Shown one piece after another: positions 1-4,367 of a stretch of 7,847 nt of DNA. The stretch is from positions 1 through 7,847 of the forward strand of contig DOEX01000138.1 of the NCBI GenBank assembly GCA_003532515.1, read 5' to 3'. The DNA is from Anaerolineaceae bacterium. GTDB taxonomy: Bacteria > Chloroflexota > Anaerolineae > Anaerolineales > Anaerolineaceae. Made by a program: the position numbers and the translations under genes. Under the pieces are notes generated by a model, which was not told where the DNA came from, searched no databases, and saw only the letters and a program-made list of their open reading frames with translations. The stretch's first letter is position 1. Every line of letters starts with the position of its first letter.

Positions 1-2
1 AT

Positions 3-1790
3 TATTCCTACCTCAACAATCAAGACATTGTCGATACCTACGCGCAGCTCTTGACTACTGAAGAATTACTCTTTCAGGCATCTGAAGCCCTTGGATTTCC
101 AGTTCGTAAGGGGCAAGCAACAGCTAAACAGGTTGATGACACAAAGTTTGTGGTCCTGACTGTCAAAGATCCTGATCCCTTCAAAGCTGCAACTATTGCT
201 AATGGATTAGTTTCAATCATGATTTCTCAGAATGAAAATCTTCAGTCGGTACAATTTGCGGCAGCTGAAAAGAACCTGCAAGATCGTATTGACCAGGCTG
301 AAGAGCAAATTGCCACTTTGGAAACGCAAATCTCTCAAATTTCTGATGAAATGTTGCAGAGCCAAATTGAGAGCGTCCAGTTGCAGATGGATGACGTCCA
401 GGCACAAGTCAACAACCTGAAGACCGATATGGCTCAAATTTACCCTGGGTCACTTGCAGTAGAAAACATTGCTGACCTTAAGTCACTTACAGAAGACCTT
501 GAGTCACTTACAGAAGAAGAAATTGCTCAACTGACTGCGTATCAAACCAAGCTGGACGAAATTACACCTATTCTGGAGCTCTACCAGGAGATTTACACTG
601 AGTTGGTCGTCCTTGGACAAACTACTGGCGCTTCTAACCAAAACCCAACCGACCTTGATCGTCTGAAAACAACCCTAAACCTATATCAACAGATTTATAT
701 CAGCAGCATTAACAACCTGGAAACACTTAAATTAGCAAAAGCCCAAAACACGCCTACAGTGATGCAAGTTGAAACTGCGGCAAAACCCACCGTTCCGATC
801 TCTCCCAAGCCGACTGAAACTGCCTTGCTTGGTGCTGCAATTGGTCTGTTGATCACGGCTGCCATTGTATTCCTGATCGAGTTTTTGGACGATACACTAA
901 AAACACCAGATGAAATCAAGGCGATATTAGAAGTTCCAGTTATTGGCTTCATTGGTGAATTAAAACAAAGTTCCAAAAAAGGGGAAGATGCCCTTGGCGT
1001 ATACGTTGCGAAGAATCCGCGTTCACCAGTCGCAGAGGCTTTCCGTTCTTTGCGTACCAACCTGGAATACTCTTCAGTAGACAATCCTGTGAAGACCGTC
1101 CTGGTGACCAGCTCAAGGGAATCCGAAGGCAAATCCACCATTGCAGCCAACCTTGCTATTGTTGAAGCCCAAAGTGGTAAGGCTGTAGTGATAGTCGATG
1201 CAGATATGCGACGCCCGAAGGTGCACCTCCAGTTTAGTAAGCCAAATCGGATGGGGTTGAGCGATGTTGTGACCGGTAAACTTGGAATCGATGATGTACT
1301 TAAGACCTACGACCAGGTCGAAAACCTTTCAATCATCACTTGCGGAACGATCCCCCCCAACCCTGCCGAACTACTTGGCAGCGAAAGGATGTCGCAGACA
1401 CTAAAAGACCTCAAAATGCGCTTCGATGTCATCATTCTCGACACTCCACCCATGATCGTTTCTGATGCCCAAATTCTCTCTTCGAAAGTTGATGGTCTTG
1501 TTTACGTTGTCATTCCTGGTCAGACCAGGGCAATTACAGCAATGAGACCTTTGGAAGAGTTGCGAAGAATTGAATCTAAAGTACTCGGTGTCGTCGCGAA
1601 CAAGATTCCCAGGAACCGCGATTATTATTATGGTGGTTATAACTACTACTCGCCCTATAGTAATCATTACTCTTACCATACTGAATCCATAGTTCCAAAC
1701 TCTGAAATTGATATGGATAGTAAAAAAGTAACCCCGCTCGGCTCAGTTTTTGAGAAATACCAACGCAGGGATGCGGATAAACAAAATTAA
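3..1790 (+). CDS. Polysaccharide co-polymerase / BY-type tyrosine kinase (Wzc/CpsCD-like), 5' end missing
   Basis: This is an inner-membrane chain-length regulator fused to a cytoplasmic autophosphorylating tyrosine kinase, the type that controls polymerisation and export of capsule or exopolysaccharide. The frame is open to the left edge (codons from base 3), so the true start and first membrane helix lie upstream; a TTG at 51 is not the start. Counting from base 51, the visible order is: the rest of the Wzz domain, a coiled coil (about 65-230), a proline-containing stretch and second membrane helix (about 245-278), then the kinase. The kinase has Walker A SRESEGKST (355-363, K361), Walker A' VVIVDADMRRP (from 379) and Walker B DVIILDTPP (459-467). 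A C-terminal cluster of nine tyrosines (525-542, starting DYYYGGYNYY) is the expected autophosphorylation site. The cognate phosphatase gene follows directly. The coiled coil carries a 21-nt tandem duplication. The family assignment is very secure; the exact polymer is unknown. Confidence 0.95.
   Translation, partial: YSYLNNQDIVDTYAQLLTTEELLFQASEALGFPVRKGQATAKQVDDTKFVVLTVKDPDPFKAATIANGLVSIMISQNENLQSVQFAAAEKNLQDRIDQAEEQIATLETQISQISDEMLQSQIESVQLQMDDVQAQVNNLKTDMAQIYPGSLAVENIADLKSLTEDLESLTEEEIAQLTAYQTKLDEITPILELYQEIYTELVVLGQTTGASNQNPTDLDRLKTTLNLYQQIYISSINNLETLKLAKAQNTPTVMQVETAAKPTVPISPKPTETALLGAAIGLLITAAIVFLIEFLDDTLKTPDEIKAILEVPVIGFIGELKQSSKKGEDALGVYVAKNPRSPVAEAFRSLRTNLEYSSVDNPVKTVLVTSSRESEGKSTIAANLAIVEAQSGKAVVIVDADMRRPKVHLQFSKPNRMGLSDVVTGKLGIDDVLKTYDQVENLSIITCGTIPPNPAELLGSERMSQTLKDLKMRFDVIILDTPPMIVSDAQILSSKVDGLVYVVIPGQTRAITAMRPLEELRRIESKVLGVVANKIPRNRDYYYGGYNYYSPYSNHYSYHTESIVPNSEIDMDSKKVTPLGSVFEKYQRRDADKQN
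474..515 (+). repeat. Tandem duplication of 21 nt in the coiled-coil region of the kinase gene
   Basis: Two adjacent 21-nt units (474-494 and 495-515) differ at one base. They are in frame and encode DLKSLTE followed by DLESLTE, which is one coiled-coil heptad repeated. The duplication preserves both the reading frame and the heptad register, so it looks like a tolerated slippage event that lengthens the periplasmic coiled coil by one turn pair. Confidence 0.85.
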
Positions 1791-1821
1791 GCTTCCAGTA
1801 AGTCAAAGGAAACCAAACCTC

Positions 1822-2295
1822 GTGCCGAGAATCGTTTTTGTCTGTACCAAGAATCAATTCCGCTCTCCGCTTGCAGCCGAAATGTTAAAACATGAGTTGG
1901 CTACACGCAATATGCCCGGTGAATGGATTGTTGATAGCGCTGGCTCCTGGGTTGCCGATTTAGCCCCTGCTACTCCTGAAGCGTTGATTGAAGCCGAAAA
2001 AAGAGGTCTTGACCTCAGCGCGCACACTTCAAAAGGAATCGAGGGCATTCATCGGGAACAGATTGATTTGTTTTTGGTAATGGAACAAGGTCAAAAAGAA
2101 TCAATCCTGCTCAATTTTCCAAAATTGAGTAAGAGAACCTATCTGCTAAGCGAACTTACAGGATTGTCCTTCAGCATCCCAGACCCCTACGTCACTGGAG
2201 AATCGTACAGCGAAATCGCATTGGAAATTGAATCGTTGATTCATAACAACGTCGAGAAAATTATTGCCCTTGCATACGGAATTGCCCATCCATAA
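1822..2295 (+). CDS. Low-molecular-weight protein tyrosine phosphatase (Wzb-like)
   Basis: This cytoplasmic phosphatase is expected to remove phosphate from the tyrosine cluster of the upstream kinase and so reset polymer assembly. Counting from the GTG at 1822, the active-site loop C-X5-R-S is CTKNQFRS (C8, R14, S15) and the general-acid motif is DPY (D121) near the C-terminus; both are diagnostic of the LMW-PTP family. I chose GTG 1822 because AAAGGA lies 11 nt upstream (1805-1810) and because the 157-aa product, with the signature loop almost at its N-terminus, fits the family. In-frame alternatives are ATG 1771 (174 aa, overlapping the kinase stop by 20 nt, no clear Shine-Dalgarno) and TTG 1750. 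The loop has Lys and Phe where many family members have Gly and Cys. Its order downstream of the kinase and near-zero spacing point to co-transcription and translational coupling. Confidence 0.9.
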   Translation: MPRIVFVCTKNQFRSPLAAEMLKHELATRNMPGEWIVDSAGSWVADLAPATPEALIEAEKRGLDLSAHTSKGIEGIHREQIDLFLVMEQGQKESILLNFPKLSKRTYLLSELTGLSFSIPDPYVTGESYSEIALEIESLIHNNVEKIIALAYGIAHP

Positions 2296-2438
2296 CTGAT
2301 CATTAAATTTATCGAAGAACGAACTCATTGAATAAACCTGGCAGGGATATCCTGACTTTCATCAATTAAAATCCCCAAAAGTTTTTAGTAAGTACAGATC
2401 CTGGATTTACCTTCCCGAAAACAATAACAGAGAAATTT

Positions 2439-2475
2439 GACAAAGAATCACCCACCAAGCAAGTGGTTCTTTGTC
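2439..2475. repeat. Inverted repeat / hairpin with 13-bp stem
   Basis: The arms 2439-2451 (GACAAAGAATCAC) and 2463-2475 (GTGGTTCTTTGTC) pair over 13 positions with a single G-T wobble, around an 11-nt loop. It lies about 145 nt past the phosphatase stop. There is no T-run on either side, so a Rho-independent terminator is not well supported. A bidirectional pause/stability hairpin or the remnant of an inserted element are alternatives. Confidence 0.7.
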
Positions 2476-2618
2476 TCGATTACTACGCATTCTGGACTGC
2501 TTTACGGCAAAAAATCAGTACCCCTTTCGATTACCATTTTTTCTTGTTGCAAATTGCTAATATTGTAGCTTATGTTCTGTGTAATGATGTTAGCGTTGTG
2601 AATCCGCATCCCATCAGA

Positions 2619-2646
2619 TCGCCAAGAGAAGGCTGGGGAGGGCTAG
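2619..2646. repeat. Half copy of a GC-rich REP-like element
   Basis: The 16 bases 2631-2646 are identical to 5352-5367, and similarity extends left to 2619 (matching 5341). Only the GGGGAGGG arm is present here; the complementary CCCTCCCC arm seen at 5331-5338 is replaced by unrelated sequence. In both places the element abuts a truncated wzm 5' fragment on the same side and in the same orientation. Confidence 0.7.
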
Positions 2647-2727
2647 GAGAGCTGGAGGTCGTACCATTTTTTTACGCGGGGTAATGATGAGATCCCAGGA
2701 TTTTTCTGTTTCGGAGGTGTTGTCCAT
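2643..2727 (-). pseudogene. Broken 5' fragment of a wzm-like ABC permease gene (copy 1)
   Basis: Read on the - strand from the ATG at 2727, it encodes MDNTSETEKSWDLIITPRKK, matching the start of the intact permease (ESWDLIISPRKKWWDLQL, residues 11-28). Bases 2683-2702 are identical to 5184-5203 inside intact wzm. An extra A in the poly-A run after the RKK codons shifts the frame; removing it gives WYDLQLS then a TAG at 2643-2645. The homology ends there and runs into the GC-rich sequence also found after the second fragment. It has no ribosome binding site and lies about 230 nt beyond the zinc-ribbon acyltransferase stop, so it is treated as a remnant, not a gene. Confidence 0.75.
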
Positions 2728-2870
2728 AATTGATTTCAATTTTACTGACAGAGGACGGGGCCGGAGGATAGAAGAGAAAAGGCAGGAAATTGGATAAAAT
2801 TCCAATGAATTTAGCATTCGCATGTTAACTAGAGGCTACCAATGCTCAGACGGGGGACCGGTCAATGTTT

Positions 2871-2902
2871 GCTTTCAGCTTTCAGCTTGGAGCTTTTAGC
2901 TG
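2871..2902. repeat. Short tandem heptamer array (TCAGCTT family)
   Basis: About four and a half 7-bp units: partial GCTT, TCAGCTT (2875-2881), TCAGCTT (2882-2888), GGAGCTT (2889-2895) and TTAGCTG (2896-2902). The unit AGCTGAT at 2898-2904 also occurs at 3717-3723, at the edge of the other heptamer arrays. It is non-coding and can fold through its AGCT cores. Confidence 0.75.
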
Positions 2903-2957
2903 ATCTTGCGGCCCCCCTTCACGCATCTATTATTCAGTTCACATTTAAGTTATTTTG

Positions 2958-3638
2958 CTAGCATAACTCCTTATCATCTATCCAACGATAGTCATCACCC
3001 CGGGTGGATACGGTTTCACCAAAGGAATCCTTCGGCAGAAGAACACGACCTCGGCTAGAAGAATATGTTCGCTTGGAGAAACGCAAGTCATCAGCACCAC
3101 AGTTCTCACAGCGAGTGTCAACGATTTCTCGATAGTTTCGATAAACCCGCAGTATTCCACCACATTTAGGGCAGGCATAACGCTCCAGGATGGTAGGGTT
3201 GCGACTAGCTAATCCATAGGGAGGGATATCCCCAATAACCTTGCTGCCGGCGCGGATCAGGACATGACGCCCAATGTGCACGCCACCGATAATCTCGGCA
3301 CCCACCCCAATCCGGCAGTTGTGTTCAATGATCGTCTCTTGATCTGCCAGGTCGTTATCCTCCCTGAGCAATCCAACGACGACATCGTGAGCAATATAGG
3401 TGCCTTCGCCGATGTGAAGGGGTCCTACCAGGGTCACATTTTCACGTACGTTGACATGAGGGTCAAGCGTGACCCTGCCGAAGATGGTCACGTTTTGGCA
3501 TAGTGTAACGTTCATCTTGAGTGTGGTTTCTAAGCTGATCTCGCATCCGGGATCAATGCGGCTGGTTTCATCGACGACAGCGCCTTCAATAACCTTTGCC
3601 TGGGAATAATTTGGGTTCAAGGGTGTGGGGTATATCAT
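2958..3638 (-). CDS. Left-handed beta-helix acyltransferase with C-terminal zinc ribbon
   Basis: A 226-aa protein. Residues about 15-150 show the hexapeptide repeat pattern ([IV]-G-X-X-X-X type, for example IGEGTYIAHDVVVG and IGVGAEIIGGVHIGRHVLI) that folds into a left-handed beta-helix, as in acetyl-CoA-dependent sugar acetyltransferases. Directly after it come CPKCGG (C156, C159) and CENCG (C177, C180), a CxxC-X17-CxxC zinc-ribbon signature, then a basic/acidic tail ending in Cys. The start ATG at 3638 is supported by an AAGGAG Shine-Dalgarno at 3650-3655 (11-nt spacing) and an upstream promoter. The likely role is acetylation of a sugar or nucleotide sugar in the surface-glycan pathway; the acceptor cannot be told from sequence. 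I do not recognise this domain pairing as a named family. It could instead be a non-catalytic scaffold, since no single catalytic His is obvious to me. The gene is complete. Confidence 0.85.
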   Translation of the reverse strand: MIYPTPLNPNYSQAKVIEGAVVDETSRIDPGCEISLETTLKMNVTLCQNVTIFGRVTLDPHVNVRENVTLVGPLHIGEGTYIAHDVVVGLLREDNDLADQETIIEHNCRIGVGAEIIGGVHIGRHVLIRAGSKVIGDIPPYGLASRNPTILERYACPKCGGILRVYRNYREIVDTRCENCGADDLRFSKRTYSSSRGRVLLPKDSFGETVSTRGDDYRWIDDKELC

Positions 3639-3649
3639 GGTTTGCTTAT

Positions 3650-3655
3650 CTCCTT
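3650..3655 (-). promoter_or_regulatory. Shine-Dalgarno AAGGAG for the zinc-ribbon acyltransferase
   Basis: On the - strand AAGGAG lies 11 nt before the ATG at 3638. It is the strongest ribosome binding site in the window and fixes the start of that gene. Confidence 0.8.
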
Positions 3656-3659
3656 ATAA

Positions 3660-3677
3660 ATAGAACGTTTGTTCTAT
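3660..3677. promoter_or_regulatory. Palindromic operator, LexA/DinR-box-like (GAAC-N4-GTTC)
   Basis: A perfect inverted repeat ATAGAAC-GTTT-GTTCTAT overlaps the last base pairs of the -10 element and the expected start of transcription. The core on the coding strand, AGAACAAACGTTCT, fits 12 of 14 positions of the Gram-positive SOS box CGAACRNRYGTTYC as I recall it. Position and symmetry are those of a repressor site. Whether LexA or another regulator binds is inference. Confidence 0.55.
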
Positions 3678-3704
3678 TATAGAAGATATGTAGGGAAAAT
3701 GCAA
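3676..3704 (-). promoter_or_regulatory. Sigma-70-type promoter of the zinc-ribbon acyltransferase
   Basis: On the - strand a perfect -10 TATAAT (3681-3676) is preceded after exactly 17 nt by TTGCAT (3704-3699), which keeps the TTG of the -35 consensus. Transcription would start within the palindrome at 3660-3677, giving a short leader before the AAGGAG. This makes the acyltransferase an independent unit and not just the tail of the wzm operon. Confidence 0.7.
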
Positions 3705-3716
3705 GAGGGAGCCACT

Positions 3717-3804
3717 AGCTGATAGGTGATGGGTGGTAGGAAAAAGAAGGTGGTAGGTGGTAGAGGGTAGATAGTAGTTTGTAGTGTGTAGAGGGTAGGT
3801 AAGT
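3717..3804. repeat. Heptamer repeat array, left flank of the four-helix-bundle gene
   Basis: A run of 7-bp units in register: AGCTGAT, AGGTGAT and GGGTGGT at 3717-3737, then after a short A-rich break GGTGGTA, GGTGGTA, GAGGGTA, GATAGTA, GTTTGTA, GTGTGTA and GAGGGTA at 3749-3797, with a fading unit to 3804. The shared core is GTAG. The same heptamer in the same orientation occurs on the other side of the gene (4241-4317). Confidence 0.85.
3734..3746 (+). repeat. Left arm of a 13-nt inverted repeat bounding the cassette
   Basis: TGGTAGGAAAAAG here matches the reverse complement of 4331-4343 (TGGTAGGAAAGAG) at 12 of 13 positions. The two arms point inward and enclose about 610 bp holding only the four-helix-bundle gene and its heptamer arrays. 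Confidence 0.6.
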
Positions 3805-3852
3805 AATAAAAACACCTTGAGCGGATAAGTCTACTTTAATCCAGGTTACTCT

Positions 3853-4239
3853 CTAGGCTGATAACCTTTCATTCAAAGAATTAACCAGAGCTTTTAACAT
3901 TTTAGCAATTTCACTGGATTTCTGTTCGTGATCTGAAAATTGCGCGGGTGTAATCCATTTCCTGCGGAGGAATATTTCCAGCAAGGTTAAAGTCTCATAG
4001 AGTGAACCACGGGAAATATACAAAAATCGGATAAATTCCTTTTTGGACTCTCTTCCACTTCCCTCAGCAATATTTAATGGAACAGAAGTAACTGCGGCTT
4101 CAAGCTGTTCAATTAAGCGATAGTGCTTACGGTTTGTATCTAGATCTTCAACAAGTGCAATCACTGAGTCGGCAAAGTCCATACTTTTTTGCCAGACGAG
4201 TAAGTTCTTATAAGCGGATTGTATGTTTTCAGTGGTCAT
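3853..4239 (-). CDS. Four-helix-bundle protein (23S rRNA intervening-sequence protein family, IVP)
   Basis: A 128-aa all-helical protein with the family landmarks LLVWQKSMDFA (13-23), VPLNIAEGSGR (53-63) and FIRFLYISRGSLYE (69-82), and the usual length of about 115-130 aa. Members are found inside 23S rRNA intervening sequences in some bacteria and, far more often, as stand-alone genes; the fold is shared with the Avd protein of diversity-generating retroelements. The biochemical function is unknown. I start it at ATG 4239 because homology begins there. The frame is open for 35 more codons up to 4344, but that stretch only reads through the 7-bp repeats (giving LPTT/NYP-like text), so it is not real. 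No Shine-Dalgarno is visible. No 23S rRNA sequence surrounds it. It lies in the slot downstream of wzm where a wzt ATPase gene would be expected. Confidence 0.88.
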   Translation of the reverse strand: MTTENIQSAYKNLLVWQKSMDFADSVIALVEDLDTNRKHYRLIEQLEAAVTSVPLNIAEGSGRESKKEFIRFLYISRGSLYETLTLLEIFLRRKWITPAQFSDHEQKSSEIAKMLKALVNSLNERLSA

Positions 4240-4240
4240 A

Positions 4241-4317
4241 GGATAGTTTGTAGTGGGTAGAATGTTGCAAGTGGTGGGTAGGGTATAGTGAGTAAAGGGT
4301 AGTATGTATTGGGTAGG
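4241..4317. repeat. Heptamer repeat array, upstream flank of the four-helix-bundle gene
   Basis: Eleven consecutive 7-bp units in perfect register, among them GGATAGT, TTGTAGT, GGGTAGA, AAGTGGT, GGGTAGG, GTATAGT, GGGTAGT and GGGTAGG; consensus roughly GGGTAGT. The array lies immediately before the gene's ATG (4239), so any transcript or promoter for the gene must pass through it. Because 7 is not a multiple of 3, the repeat cycles through all frames and creates the false N-terminal extension. Confidence 0.88.
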
Positions 4318-4331
4318 AAAACACTTGCAAC
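4264..4331. repeat. 10-bp perfect inverted repeat (GTTGCAAGTG / CACTTGCAAC)
   Basis: The arms 4264-4273 and 4322-4331 are exact reverse complements. They bracket most of the upstream heptamer array, so the array can be looped out. The right arm falls in the loop of the 9-bp hairpin at 4312-4342, so the two structures would compete or form a pseudoknot. Confidence 0.7.
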
Positions 4332-4342
4332 TCTTTCCTACC
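4312..4342. repeat. 9-bp perfect hairpin at the right end of the heptamer cassette
   Basis: The arms GGTAGGAAA (4312-4320) and TTTCCTACC (4334-4342) enclose a 13-nt loop. It sits just beyond the wzm stop (4368) in the direction of transcription. It could stabilise or end the wzm message, but there is no T-run after the stem. Confidence 0.65.
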
Positions 4343-4351
4343 AACTACCAA
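4331..4351 (-). repeat. Right arm of the cassette inverted repeat plus two inverted heptamers
   Basis: 4331-4343 is the partner of 3734-3746 (12 of 13 positions). It overlaps two perfect CTACCAA heptamers (4338-4344, 4345-4351), which are the reverse complement of the GGTAG core. The heptamers therefore point the opposite way here from those on the left flank, as terminal inverted repeats would. Confidence 0.6.
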
Positions 4352-4367
4352 CTCAGGCTACGAATTC

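Larger units (their letters stand above)
2296..2957. other. 662-bp intergenic region between convergent units, no intact gene
   Basis: The region separates the stop of the phosphatase (+) from the stop of the zinc-ribbon acyltransferase (-). It holds a 13-bp hairpin (2439-2475), a broken copy of the wzm 5' end joined to half a REP-like element (2619-2727), a GACCGGTC palindrome (2856-2863) and a 7-bp repeat array (2871-2902). I see no canonical terminator with a stem followed by a T-run for either unit, although the 13-bp hairpin may serve. Short open frames at 2463-2684 (+) and 2614-2823 (-) cross these repeats and look non-coding. Confidence 0.7.

Noticed and set aside
695..1150. 151-codon antisense frame inside the kinase gene
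   Set aside because: It is the shadow of a strongly supported coding region, with no motifs of its own.
2463..2684. 73-codon open frame on the + strand in the intergenic region
   Set aside because: It starts in the right arm of the 13-bp hairpin and ends in the REP-like/wzm-fragment sequence read backwards. It has no family resemblance and no ribosome binding site.
2789..2806. Short hairpin ATTGGA / TCCAAT
   Set aside because: A 6-bp AT-rich stem without a T-run is common by chance.
2614..2823. 69-codon open frame on the - strand
   Set aside because: Its only meaningful part is the broken wzm leader (from 2727). The codons before that are unrelated and the end is a frameshifted read-through of the REP-like element, so it is listed as a fragment, not as a gene.
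3853..4344. Diversity-generating retroelement, suggested by the Avd-like fold of the four-helix-bundle protein
   Set aside because: There is no reverse transcriptase, no template/variable repeat pair and no target gene in the window. The sequence fits stand-alone IVP proteins better.
3717..4351. CRISPR array, suggested by the regular short repeats
   Set aside because: The units are 7 bp, directly adjacent and degenerate, with no spacers and no cas genes.
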